The position numbers and the translations under genes are program-made. From Bemisia tabaci (lineage: Eukaryota > Arthropoda > Insecta > Hemiptera > Aleyrodidae), in NCBI RefSeq assembly GCF_918797505.1, contig NC_092800.1, forward strand, positions 6,138,001 to 6,202,000: a DNA stretch of 64,000 nucleotides. Direction: 5' to 3'. The notes beneath the pieces were generated by a model. The model did no database searches, was not told the DNA's origin, and saw only the letters and a program-made list of their open reading frames with translations. Position 1 is the stretch's first letter, and each line of letters opens with the position of its first letter. This document shows, in pieces, positions 37,613-48,108 of this stretch.

Positions 37613-37712
37613 GAGCTTCAATTTTTCTCAATATTGGTACGCAAATTTTTTTCACTCATTCTAAATCATTGACTGAAATTGATTGAAAAATCATTAGAAA
37701 CGGGTGAAACAT

Positions 37713-37860
37713 AAATTGGGCTGCATTTTGCATTTAGGAACTACAAATTCCGGCCCGGCTTAAAAACAACGTATGTGCCATTAGTTTTCCTATGCACAAA
37801 AGTGTTTTTTTCAGATGAGCCGGAATTTATAGTTCCCAATTGCAAAATGCAGTCCAATTT
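37713..37860. mobile_element. Family U short TIR element, copy 2
   Basis: 148 bp. The left end aaattgggctgcattttgca and right end tgcaaaatgcagtccaattt are almost exact inverted repeats, continuing inward as aggaactacaaattccggc / gccggaatttatagttccc. Non-coding. Confidence 0.8.
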
Positions 37861-39000
37861 ATTTAAGTTCCACCCGCCCTTTCTTCAGGAAACTGTAAAG
37901 AGTGGCCGCTGTATACGGCAAGCTCTCCTTGAATACAATTTCAGACGCAAAAAATTTGAAACGCTGGGGTGAAAATATTTTGGATACTTTCCATCTCATG
38001 CCTACAAATATCCCGCGTTCTGTTAGACTTGTTGAAAAAGTATTTGCATCTCCTCTCTGCCAAGCCGAATGGCGTATCTAATACTTTTCCCCCATTCTAA
38101 GAACATCTTCTAGCATTTAAGGCGAGCACATTGAAGACAGATTCAGATATTTAAATTCTAAAGCTATCTGATTACCTTCCCCGCCTCTCCGAAACAACAT
38201 ACTTTACATACAGAAAGTGACACTACATCACACGTAACAGATCTGGGCTAGAGACAGGAAAGACTACAATGTAGACAGAGGACGAACAGCTCCAAGTCTG
38301 AGGTGCCAATGTTACGAGGACTTGAATGCGTTAACATGTGATCGAAAAGGAGTTCGAAACTTATTATGAGTATAAGGCAGTGGTCAGTATGGTTCCAAGT
38401 CAACCTGGATTAATATTAATTCGGAATCAATGCATGAGGGAAAGCACAGTGCGATGAAAACAAAATAATAATAAAAGGTAGCCAAGTACTATACGGGTTT
38501 CCTCAATTTTGCGTGATTTCACAACAGCTGAAAGCTATGGGATCCATAAAACCTGGCGAAAATTTAAAACTAGGAACCAAAATCTTTATCCTCCGATGAT
38601 GTTGTTTTAACGTTCAGGTTGTGGGATCCAAATCTCTTAAAATTTTACGTCTAATTTAATTTGCAATGAAAATTGATACAGTTTGAAGGACAGTTTGTTT
38701 TTGACAACTGTCCGTTAGGGGTACAAACAACAAATGTGTATCAAATTTTACCAATATCATCAATTGGTATCAATTTCTTCACTTATGATAAACTTTGTTC
38801 CTTTGATACGTTTTGGATACGGTAATGAATAGAAAACCATGCCTTATATCCTTGTGAAAGTAAGGAGAAGTTATGAATGGAAATTTGTTGCATCATCAAG
38901 TTGATGAATAATTCACTCGTGTATCTACATATGATTGTTGCATTTATTGTGTCGTTTTTTGGATACTACTCACGCACGATCTAATATCAATGAGGTAAAA
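37861..39000. other. No gene seen
   Basis: AT-rich DNA. Nothing supported beyond short chance frames. Confidence 0.5.
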
Positions 39001-39257
39001 ATCGACGGTAAAAGTGCAGCAATGTGTATCTCGATTGCAGTGTTTCGAAAACTCCGCTACTATTTTAATTCTTAGAGGGAGACCGAACCAACATCATGTC
39101 TTGACATTTTAACAGAATATTCTTCATAAACAGAAGAAATATCAATGAAATTGTCAAAAATTAACGTTTACAAGTTTATCATGTAGAAATAAAAGTATGA
39201 CAGGAAGTCTGCAACACCGCACACTGAGATACGCATGTCTGCAGTTTTACCATCGAT
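39001..39257. mobile_element. Family T TIR element, copy 2 (best preserved)
   Basis: 257 bp. The left end atcgacggtaaaagtgcagc and the right end gtctgcagttttaccatcgat are inverted repeats. Further inward gtgtatctcgattgcagtgt pairs with acaccgcacactgagatacg. Non-coding. It is related to 2040-2280. Confidence 0.7.
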
Positions 39258-39719
39258 ATATGCATAGCTGAAGTGAAAAATAGATATCAGACATTCTGAC
39301 GTTGCAAATGTCAGCTTTTCTAAAGGAAAACTAACCAACAGTTTCCACTGAAATTTCCGTGAGTTTTCTCCTTCATTAAAAAAAAAGAAATAAAGAAAAG
39401 AAAAAAGGAAAAAAACGCCTTTGCGAGTGAAAATGTTGATTAGTTTTCTTTGAAGAGATTAAAACATAATCGGATATTTTGAAACGATGCAGCCGAAATA
39501 CGCATTTTGCGTATTTAGCCAATAACAAATCAAAAGGGCGAGCCTAGTGACATTTCCTAATCAAAGTAAAACCTTCCTCCAAAGGAAAACTATTTCCGAT
39601 CAACGTTCAAGCTCCGTCCACATACATATTGAACTCAGGTCCTGTCCAGAGGGCCAGAGGACCATAGACACACCCGAGCGGGTTTCGAGCGAGGAATGAC
39701 ATTTTTTATGATAATCCGT

Positions 39720-40170
39720 GATCATCGAGAACCGGGGAAAGAGAGGGGGAACCCAACTGGGCCGGACCCCGGAGCCATCGAACCAATCACCTCGCCCGAA
39801 ACGTGACAAAAATCATGGTAGCGCACGTCCCTCGCCCCTCGATTCCCGCCCGCCCTCCCCCGCAAAACCAGCTTTCCGGAGTAAGTTTTTTTGTCGCCTA
39901 CGTCATAAACGCGTGACGTCATCGATTTCCTCCAACGGGTTCCGACGAGTTCCGAGAGATGGCGCGAGCGTCCACTTTGGAGTCGTCGGTGATCGACTCT
40001 CCTACACGCCGCGCGCTGAGTTGTCAAAGTGATGATTTTATGTCGGATAAAAATCCGGTCTGATGGTGAGCTCGAACTGCCCGCCGCGTTGAGCCTTGGG
40101 ACACCTTCGTGCGTGTGATGATAGGTGAAGGAACTCCGATGGGCTGACTCACATACATCTCCGTTGCCGT
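39720..40170. promoter_or_regulatory. CpG-rich, promoter-like block
   Basis: About 450 bp is clearly richer in GC and CpG than its surroundings, with clustered CRE-type sites, a donor-like ggagtaagt at about 39878 and an ATG with favourable context (gagagATGG, about 39958) opening a 34-codon plus-strand frame. A 150-codon minus frame over the same DNA is probably a by-product of low stop-codon density. This could be a promoter with a first exon of a plus-strand transcript. No downstream exon was identified. Confidence 0.4.
39914..39921. promoter_or_regulatory. Perfect CRE palindrome TGACGTCA
   Basis: The full 8-bp cAMP-response-element palindrome, with a second TACGTCA half-type site 15 bp upstream (39899-39905). 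CREB/ATF bZIP factors bind such sites in animals. Whether it acts here depends on the block being a promoter. Confidence 0.45.
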
Positions 40171-40174
40171 TCAT

Positions 40175-41048
40175 TTACTTTGTTTCGTTTTATTTTTTAA
40201 AGGATAGTAATGAGATGAAAGAGATCAACGAGAGATGAATCAAGGAAAATTTCAACAAAAAATCCCAAATTGCACTTTCAGAGAAAAAGAAAAAAAATTG
40301 GGAGTAGTTTTCAATTAGACAAGTCATAAATTTTCTACCCTCCAAAATTTAATGTTGAGAAAAAATAATGAACATAGAAGTGATTGTTGAACTGAGAGTC
40401 TTCCGGAAGAATAAAACTTCAAACCTCAAATCCTCGGTTAAAACTTTGCTGTAGAACGAATTTGAATTAAAACTGATTTTAAATAAATGTGGCCAAGTTT
40501 GAACCCTCAATGTAAATTCGCTAAGAAACAATCAAAATCTCAAATTATTACTGCATTGTCATCAAAAACTTTCCCGTTCAACTGCTTTAGACGTGCTAAA
40601 AATATTAAACGAAACCAAGAATCGTAATCATAGACGTTCCTTACACGGTATAGCTCCTTGAGCAATGTAACTCTCATAGCTCATGGAGGCCTCAGCATTT
40701 AAGAAAAGACTATAGGTACGATCCCTCAGTAAAGTATTTTGAAGTTTTTTGTAGACACGAATTCAACAAAAAACAAAAACCCCGGACCACAGCGAACATT
40801 ATTGCTTCTAAAGAGATTGTCTTATCAGTAATTTTCAAATCGCATTTCTATTTGAGACAACAGAAACCACTATCAGATTCCTGCCGGAAAAACCGGGATT
40901 CCGGTTACCTCAAATAGAAATCCAATAAGGAAATTAAGGACAGGACGTTCCTGTGAGCCCTCAGGGATCATTGCATCCTTTGTACTAAAAAACATCCCCC
41001 GCCTGATACCTCTCAAATCAGTATTTCAGAGCAGGCCTCACCTAACCT
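40175..41048. other. 3' flank of the 557-codon gene; no other gene
   Basis: AT-rich sequence beyond the minus-strand stop. A minus-strand AATAAA (plus tttatt) near 40188 is distant, and a minus ATTAAA lies near 40347. No closer canonical poly-A signal is clear. A small hairpin (catttctatttgag / ctcaaatagaaatc) lies at 40843-40922. Confidence 0.4.
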
Positions 41049-42722
41049 CTACTTCTGCTTCACGGGAGAACCATCACACCCTTGCCCATTGCGATTTTCA
41101 CCAGTTTCGGTAGGATTCGCCTGCTGTGGTGAGTCGCTTTTCTCTGGAGGCGGCGCGGAAAATGGTTCAGGGCAGGGTTTGGGGGCGCTGGGGAAAACGC
41201 ATTTCGGGGGCTTAAATGGTGGGGGCAAGCGTGGCAGAGGGCTCAATTTCGGAATTTCGATTGGCTGAGATGAGGGCACATTGAGCATTGTACTGTGTGC
41301 AGAAAAATCCATAGAGTCAATACTGCATTTGATATCCTGTATTTCCAGAGACGCAGAGTTTTTTTGCAACTTTGTGTCTAAGTTGAATCTAAAAGCTTGC
41401 GGATGGTTTATTGAGTTTTTCGGAGTGTGTAAAGTTTCCAAAGGCGGATTTTCCGAAGTATCGGCACTCTGAGTTTCACTACCCGTCGCATTTTGTCGCA
41501 AATTTTCTGAAGTATCTATGACCGACTTTGCATTTTGGACCTGGCTGCAAGGAAACTGTGTGCTATCTAAGTTTTGATCCAATGTCATGTTCTCGACTTT
41601 TGGACATTGTGTATCTAGAGGTTTCTCGTTAAAATCACACGTAACTTTACATTTTACGCCATTATCAATGGAAGACGGACTCGATAGTTTTAAATCTAAA
41701 GGAGGAACAAGATTACACCCACGCTCTTCGATTTTAAAACCGGCTGGAGATCGCATATTGAGTTGATCTTTGTGTTGGCAGTCGTCTACACAGTAACTTT
41801 CTTCAGGACGATCACAAGACTCAACACTGTATTTTGGTGGTCCCTTTGAGATTCCAGGCTGGAGGTTGAATCCTAAAAATCTTGGAAGAGCTGGTTTTGC
41901 ATGTTTTGATGTATGTTCGTCACGAAAACATGCAGGATTGGCGGATTTTGCATTGGCGTCACAACCTGAGTGCGTACTTGAAGGAATATCTAAGTGTCCG
42001 GGCTGAGATTTTGTGAAAACACTCGTTGAGGGGCACTTACAATCATACACCAAAGCAACTTGTTTCTCATTCACTTTTGGTGAATTGCAAAAATTTCCTT
42101 CATCGTTCTTCATTTTCAAGGAGGGGGAGATAGTACTGAAAATGGCCCTTAATGAGATAATACTGAGAAAATTACATGAGTCTTTACTGACTTGCGTTAA
42201 GCTAGTACGTTTTTCGTCCTTACTCACTGACTGGGCACTGCGAGCTGCTTCTTTCTCGCTCTGGTTTTGATGAGTGAAATTTTCCTGATTAGGTAAATAC
42301 GGTGAAAAAATATTTATATGCATAAAACTCGTCTCTGATGTACACGCGTCTGATTTCTTGAGCACCGTCGAATCGCTATTTGGATCACATTGTAAGGGCT
42401 TTGGGGGTTCGCGGTCATAGCGTGAGTGTGGGGAGTTTTCTTTTTGCTGAGATTTTGTACACTGTTGCCGGATCTCAGTGGAATATATTGGCAAGAAGGG
42501 ATTATTGATGTAGTACGGTGGTAAATCACCGTCATTCTCCTCGTCATTCCCAACTTTCAACGTACTGGACATGCATAGGCCTCGAAGTTCAAATTGTGCA
42601 TGTTTTGTGGTTGGAGTCACAGTTCTATCTTCAAAGATTTTAGAATTTTGGATTTCCTGTTTAGCTTGGAATGAAGTGCGACAGACCAACATTAATGCGC
42701 CAGTTTCCCGACGAAATGGCAT
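41049..42722 (-). CDS. Ser/Pro/Cys-rich protein of unknown function, 557 residues
   Basis: One uninterrupted minus-strand frame of 557 codons, far longer than anything expected by chance in this AT-rich DNA. An in-frame TTG lies three codons before the first ATG (42722) and an in-frame TAA lies just upstream of it, so the ATG with A at -3 is the likely start. The stop is TAG. I do not recognise the family. The protein is hydrophilic, rich in Ser, Asn, Lys and Pro, has many scattered cysteines (for example YDCKC and SCDRPEESYCVDDC), and shows no signal peptide, membrane segment or enzyme motif. The last ~65 residues are proline-rich (LPRLPPPFKPPK, APPPEK), with PxxP-type motifs that could bind SH3 or WW domains. 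It is probably largely disordered. It could be a single-exon gene, or the terminal coding exon of a gene whose 5'UTR is spliced. It is flanked by MITEs but is not itself TE-like. Confidence 0.8.
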   Translation of the reverse strand: MPFRRETGALMLVCRTSFQAKQEIQNSKIFEDRTVTPTTKHAQFELRGLCMSSTLKVGNDEENDGDLPPYYINNPFLPIYSTEIRQQCTKSQQKENSPHSRYDREPPKPLQCDPNSDSTVLKKSDACTSETSFMHINIFSPYLPNQENFTHQNQSEKEAARSAQSVSKDEKRTSLTQVSKDSCNFLSIISLRAIFSTISPSLKMKNDEGNFCNSPKVNEKQVALVYDCKCPSTSVFTKSQPGHLDIPSSTHSGCDANAKSANPACFRDEHTSKHAKPALPRFLGFNLQPGISKGPPKYSVESCDRPEESYCVDDCQHKDQLNMRSPAGFKIEERGCNLVPPLDLKLSSPSSIDNGVKCKVTCDFNEKPLDTQCPKVENMTLDQNLDSTQFPCSQVQNAKSVIDTSENLRQNATGSETQSADTSENPPLETLHTPKNSINHPQAFRFNLDTKLQKNSASLEIQDIKCSIDSMDFSAHSTMLNVPSSQPIEIPKLSPLPRLPPPFKPPKCVFPSAPKPCPEPFSAPPPEKSDSPQQANPTETGENRNGQGCDGSPVKQK

Positions 42723-42809
42723 CCTGTCCAAGCTACGTCCGACTTAAGTTGCGAGGGAAACAGCTGACAAAGTGGCGGTTGCGGTTGAAGGAGACTTGAG
42801 ACAGGTCTA

Positions 42810-42889
42810 CTGAGAAAGATCTAAGTTAGCGAGGAACATGTGGTGCACTTGGATTTGACGAATATTAAGTTTTGGTCTTTTGTACTCAC
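42810..42889 (-). other. Candidate 5'UTR intron of the 557-codon gene
   Basis: On the minus strand, a consensus donor (cttg|gtgagtac, intron starting 42889) and an acceptor after a pyrimidine tract (atctttctcag, ending 42810) would define an 80-nt intron. A second acceptor (ccactttgtcag, ending 42764) would make it 126 nt. Both lie upstream of the ATG, so either would give a spliced 5'UTR. This is inferred from splice motifs only. Confidence 0.35.
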
Positions 42890-43314
42890 CAAGAGGTTCA
42901 ACTTAGCTCAATACTCGCGGATTAATTATTGATTATTTTTCATACACGAAAATCTCAAAAATCGAATCTGAGGTTATTTTTTTGGTTAAATGTTTGCTTA
43001 AACTCGTTCCTTGGTTGTCATGGATGCCACATACAAGCTCTCTAATAAAATTTTCTTCTTTTCTCATTTTTTTGTAAAACATAGGGAAGCATGTAAAAAT
43101 TTTCAAAATTAAGGTTTAAGCTTTGACCCAAACAAGCTCTGTTCAACCTATGTGCTTTAACTTGAATTTATCAGGAGATGCGTGGTTTTTTCCATAATGA
43201 AAGTAGTGTGAAATTGTTGGTCAAAGCATGAAGAAGTCCCCTCACGATAAGACAGGCACTTAAAGTTTGATGATTGTTTCAAACAATCCCATGACAGACT
43301 ACTTCATTGAAAAT
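42890..43314. other. Upstream flank of the 557-codon gene
   Basis: No other exon or element. No TATA box is convincingly placed relative to the minus-strand gene. Confidence 0.4.
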
Positions 43315-43470
43315 CAGTGGCGTGGCGTACTTTACGATACATCGATTGACCTATCGTTTGAACCTATAGAAAAGGATCGATAGGCAGGGTGTTAGCAATG
43401 AACATCTCATAACCGATTCTTTACTACAGCTTCAAATGGGAAAATATCCATGCTAGATCATTGCCGCACC
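43315..43470. mobile_element. Family C hAT-type MITE, copy 3 (right end decayed)
   Basis: It begins cagtggcgtggcgtactttacgatac and follows copy 1 through ggatcgataggcagggtgtt and cagcttcaaatggg. The right TIR is reduced to ccgcacc. gaaaat before the left end and aaaattt after the right end may be remains of the target duplication. Confidence 0.8.
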
Positions 43471-43552
43471 AAAATTTCCGGAACTCCGCACATCTGGATA
43501 AGGCTTGACGTATTCGCGGAAATTCGAAAACATTGTAACCGCAAATAGACTG

Positions 43553-44245
43553 CATTCTGCAATCAGGAGCTACAATTTCGGGTTCATGCATAAAAATACA
43601 TTCCTGGATGGGGTAGCCAATGGCGCATACGTTGTTTTTGAAATGAACCAGAAATTGTAGTTCCTTATTAATAAAATGTAGTCCAATTGAGAATTGTGAT
43701 CCAGAAGTTCAGCTATGTGCACTTCAATGTAGGTATGAATAAAAGAACACATTCTCACGTTGCATTTCGTATTCACGTCTGCATTTTGCAGTCTGGAGCT
43801 ACAATTTCTGGCTCACGCATAAAAACAACTACCTGGATTGAGGAACTAATGGCGCATACATTGTTTTGAAAATGAACCAGAAATTGCAGTTCCGGATTAC
43901 AAATGTAGTCAAATTGAGGTTCAATACTCTCAAGTTCAGCTTTACATTTCAATGTAAATATGGATGAGTGAACATATTCTCATGTTAGAACATAGACGCT
44001 CTATATGTATATTTTCATTCCGTGCAAGGATGTTTCCAGAAGGATAGGCACGAACCCCCGCAGAAAGACCGCTATCAAAACTTTGTGATTCTAAAGTTCA
44101 GCTTTGCATTTCAATGTAAATATGGATCAAAGAACACATTCTCACGTTAGAACATAGGCGCTCTATATATTTTCATTCCGTGCAAGAATGGCACCAAAAG
44201 GATGGGACACGAAGCCCCGGAGAAAGACCGCTATCAAAAGCAGGA
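43553..44245 (+). repeat. Tandem array of family U-related units
   Basis: Three head-to-tail units start near 43553, 43783 and 44082 (the last 5'-truncated). Shared segments in order are ggagctacaatttc, aatggcgcatac, aaatgaaccagaaattg, aagttcagct, tttcaatgtaaatatgga, gaacacattctcacgtt and, in the last two, gctctatat, ttttcattccgtgcaa and gaaagaccgctatcaaaa. Growth by unequal exchange or repeated insertion is likely. No ORF runs consistently through the units. Confidence 0.8.
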
Positions 44246-45080
44246 ATAAAGGCGTGCGCCTTTCCTATTGTGAGAGTCCCGTTACGCTGGTCGCCGGTCA
44301 TAATATTTACCCTTTTAATTCAAGTGCGATCAAACCCTTTCCGTCCCGTAACCTAGATTTTTTTCCCGTCCACTTCCTCCTTCCCCGTGGCCACGCACAC
44401 AACCGCTAGATAACTGTAAACCAAAGGAAAGACAATCACAATAGATAAGTCTCCACATTCAAATGCCTCAGTTTGATTTTAGACTTGTGAGCATTTGGTG
44501 GTGACTGGATTAACTCCATTTCCGTGAGTAAGCATTCTTAATTTCTACCCCTTGGTTGAGCAACCAGCAATATGATAGGAGATATCTTACTGAACATGCT
44601 GTAACAACGTAGAGCAGCGGGAGCGAGTAATGGGCTTAAGTACGATTTTCTTCTTCTTTATGAATATTTATTCATAAGTACCCACAGTCATGGGGTTCAC
44701 TAACACCTTATGAAATTTTGCAAGCTGTCTTTCGAAAATGCAATGTTTGTCCATCACGACCATTTGAGCAAATTATCCTTAAAATGTGTAATTATTTACA
44801 GGGAGGATTTTAAGGTAAAAATCGTGGTTATCAGACAAGTCTAAACGTTTCTGGGATGAAGCCCAAAAAAGGCTCAGACCATTATTTGAATAAACTTCAC
44901 GCAGATTTTATAAATGTCCTGAAAATGACACCTTTACTAAAAAAAAAAAACCTGGTTTCATACCCCAAGAAACTCGAGATCCCCTGAAATCCATGTCTGT
45001 AGAAATATCAAATCTTTTGAGTCCATGGCATGAATGTATTTTGAATGCACCATAGATAAATGACGAATTAAAAATTTGTA
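44246..45080. other. No gene seen
   Basis: AT-rich, short frames only. The last two bases (45079-45080, TA) form one half of the mariner target duplication. Confidence 0.5.
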
Positions 45081-46078
45081 CGAGGGTCATCCAAAAAGTA
45101 AGTTCACCCCTTTCATATCTCCGAAACTAAAAGGGATAAATCAAATCGGTAAAAAAGGACTTCTTGCTTATATCCTCAGCTCTCCATAGGTACCAAGATT
45201 TTTAAATTTGGACCACTGGTTGCCGAGATATTCGATTTTTACGTGAACAACTCCCGGCCAGTTCCGTCCACCAAATGACGCGCTGATATGAGATGCACCG
45301 CGCGCTGTCGCGTCGCTTTTGTCTTCTGGGACTCTCAAGGAGTACTTCTCGTCCATTATTTGGAGAAAGGGTGCACAATCAATGCACCACGGTATTGTGG
45401 AATATTGAATTCGTTGCGATTGGCAATAAGAAACAAGCGACCGGGTCTCTTGTCTCGTGGTCCCCTATTCCTTCACGATAATGCCAGACCTCACACGGCG
45501 AAAGAGACCCAAAATTTGTTGGACAAATTTGCGTGGGAGGTGTCACCTCATCCTCCATACTCTCCAGCCCTTGCCCCGATTGACTATCATATTTTTCCGC
45601 AACTCAAGAAGCACCTAGGTGGCCAGCGCTTCGAGAACGATCAGCAGGTGATGGAAGCAGTCAATGGCTGGTTCAAGAGTCAACCAAAAGTGTTCTTTGA
45701 GAACGGCATTAAGAAGCTTCAGAAACGCTATGAAAAATGCATCTAAAGGAACGGAAATTACATCGAAAAATAAGGTAAGATTGTTTTAAAGCCAATCTTA
45801 GAATATTTGAGTTGGTTGTTCCTACGTAGATATGTGGGGAACACAGTCAATTCAGGTAGCTTGACGGGAATCGCAGCGCATCGTTTGGTGGACGGAACTG
45901 GCCGGGAGTTGTTCACGTAAAAATCGAATATCTCGGCAACCAGTGGTCCAAATTTAAAAATCTTGGTACCTTTGGAGAGCTGAGGATATAAGTAAGAAGT
46001 CCTTTTTTACCGATTTGATTTATCCCTTTTAGTTTCGGAGATATGAAATGGGTGAACTTACTTTTTGGATGACCCTCG
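45081..46078 (+). mobile_element. Internally deleted mariner element with ~195-bp TIRs and TA duplication
   Basis: A complete 998-bp element. The left end is cgagggtcatccaaaaagta, the right end tactttttggatgaccctcg, and TA lies directly on both sides (45079-45080 and 46079-46080), as expected of the Tc1/mariner superfamily. The TIRs (45081-45275 and 45884-46078) are about 195 bp and nearly identical (roughly three to four differences), far longer than the ~30 bp usual for mariner. The interior holds only the C-terminal half of a transposase, so the copy is non-autonomous. The close match between the TIRs argues for modest age. Confidence 0.93.
45288..45746 (+). pseudogene. Mariner transposase, C-terminal half only (DD34D catalytic region)
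   Basis: The open frame codes for 152 residues. From about residue 9 it matches the mariner transposase catalytic core: an FVFWD strand, an AIRNKR-type segment, then HDNARPHTA with the second catalytic Asp. After exactly 34 intervening residues comes the third Asp in SPALAPIDYHIFP, the DD34D spacing of mariner. The frame closes with the usual WF and C-terminal segments and a TAA just before the right TIR. The N-terminal helix-turn-helix DNA-binding domains and the first catalytic Asp (the GDE-type motif) are absent. The left TIR is followed almost directly by mid-protein sequence, so an internal deletion removed about the first half of the ~340-residue family-length protein. The ATG at the frame start is fortuitous. 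It cannot be catalytically active. Confidence 0.92.
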
Positions 46079-47468
46079 TATGATGCATATTTTCTATGAG
46101 GTATGGTCCAAAACCAGCGCTATGACTTAGAAAAGATAGTGTATAATTTTCTGAAAATTTGTGAGGGCGGGGGCTGTAGGTCGGACTGGGGGCTCTCTCA
46201 GAGGTAGGTAACAATACTAACGGGAAAGTTCTTGGTCTGTACTTCCGAGTTCAGAAAAAATGCTCCGTACCAATTGGATTATTTTTCTTTAAAATTTCAG
46301 TCTCGCGTATAGCAAACAGCAAAAAATTTCGTTTCCCGGACGGAAACACGTAACTACATTTCAATGTTGCCAAATTTCTCTTCGCAAATTGCGTTTTCAC
46401 CAGGAAATTTTGGGAATTCATGCCTAAAGATTTCACTAACTTTCTCCTGATATTACGCAAAAACCGCAAAAAAGTTGGACAAAAATTATTGCAAAGGTAC
46501 AATCTTGTAGAACATTGATCTGTTTGAGTCAATTTTGCAACGTTGGAATGCAGTTACGTTTCTCCGCGGGATGAACGATGAATTAGATTCCTCCAAACAC
46601 CATCTCGTGTTTAATTATTAGGAAAGCTACAGTCATTGAATAGCACAGAGAGTCATAAAACCCGGTTGGTGCAAGCAATAGTTTCCCTACTTCGTTATTA
46701 ATATACATGTAGAGCAACCAATTTAAATTTTACACTAAATTTTACATATGCTGAAGTTTTTGGTTTGAAAAAAAACAATGGGAGGAAAATTAGGCGAAGT
46801 TTCAGGATTCCACAATTATCTGACAGAAAAAACAAATCTATAGGAGTTAAAAACAGTTACGCTCTTCTAAAGATCATTGGAATTTTCGCTGGCCTCATTG
46901 ATGAATGTGTCAACAAGGAGAAAGAGACATTTCCGCGTGCTTAAACTACTTAATTTAGAGAATCTAAGAAAAAATACAAGACTGAAAGAGTGTACTGCCA
47001 GAAAAGCTTAATCAGTTGTCTATCAGCCAATCTAGAAACTGAGGAAAAAGCAAACGTAGATGAAGATCTTTCCAGCTAATCGTGTCGTTTCAGAGCCAAA
47101 AGAACTTAATACCAGTTCAAGGTTGCAAAATGAACTCGAACACTTCAATTTTCCCCGGGCATACGTCAAATCAGTTGATGTACAAAATCTGACTAATTTC
47201 AGCATGTTATCAGGGGAAAATATATTGAACTTTTCCGACAGGAATACCTAACAGTTTCGAGGGGAAATGGGAAATGCAATTTCTGATCAAAAATTTTGCA
47301 ATGTTGAAACGTGGTTACGTACTGTCATCTGGGATTCATTACAAGATAACTTGCACGGATCTTATCCAACATCAACTATTTAGCGACAAAAATGCGAAGA
47401 TGTCATGTCCGTCGTCCAAGTAAAATAAGTCAAAAGCTCACGATGAGGCACAACGATGACGAGCAGTG
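46079..47468. other. No gene seen
   Basis: Short frames up to 93 codons without support. No further element ends. Confidence 0.45.
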
Positions 47469-47720
47469 CTGCCGTGCTAAGAAAAAACGCCGTATGAACA
47501 TTCGAATTTTGCCAAATCTCCTCTCAGAAAATATTTACTTTTGAAGAAAGAAACGTCAATTTCTTCTTTAAATTTTCAAGTGTTTCAGATCAAAATGCAG
47601 CCACAAATCTCTGAAAAATCGGAAGAAAATATGTTTATATTTTCCCGAAGATTCGTGATTTATCAAAGGGAATTTGGCAACGTCTGAAGGCTCATGCGGC
47701 GTTTTTCCTTAGCACGGCCG
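47469..47720. mobile_element. Family A MITE, copy 4
   Basis: 252 bp. The left end is ctgccgtgctaagaaaaaac and the right end ggcgtttttccttagcacgg. Subterminal ttgccaaatct / atttggcaacg. Copy 5 starts only 136 bp away. Confidence 0.9.
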
Positions 47721-47855
47721 AGTGGAAAACGGGCTAATAACGCTGAGCAGCTTGAAAAACACGTTTTCTTTTTCTTCCTGTCTCCATTACAGACATACCG
47801 AAGCTTAATACGAGGGGAATAAGGGGAGGGGGATTCCTCTGATATTTTGCCCGCG

Positions 47856-48108
47856 CTGCCATGCTAAGGAAGCACGCCGTATGAACCTTCAGGCGTTGCA
47901 ACAGTTAATTTGATAAAAAAGATAATTATTGAGGAGACTTGAGAATATTTTTCTTCCAAATTTTCAGAAAATTTCGTTCGCAATTTCACGTGATGTCCCT
48001 GAAAATAGCAAGGAAAATTTTTCAAAAATTCCCTTGAAAATAAACATTTTATCGGCGGAAATTTGACGACTCTCAAATGTTCATACGCCGTTTTTCCTGA
48101 GCGTGCCT
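47856..48108. mobile_element. Family A MITE, copy 5
   Basis: 253 bp. The left end is ctgccatgctaaggaagcac and the right end cgccgtttttcctgagcgtg. In direct neighbourhood of copy 4 but separately inserted. Non-coding. Confidence 0.85.

Noticed and set aside
39722..40174. 150-codon minus-strand frame
   Set aside because: It lies in CpG-rich DNA where stops are rare. Composition is Arg/Ser/Gly-rich and nothing is recognisable, so the segment is better explained as regulatory or first-exon DNA.
45168..45356. 62-codon minus-strand frame in the mariner left end
   Set aside because: It reads the TIR itself on the wrong strand and overlaps the true transposase remnant.
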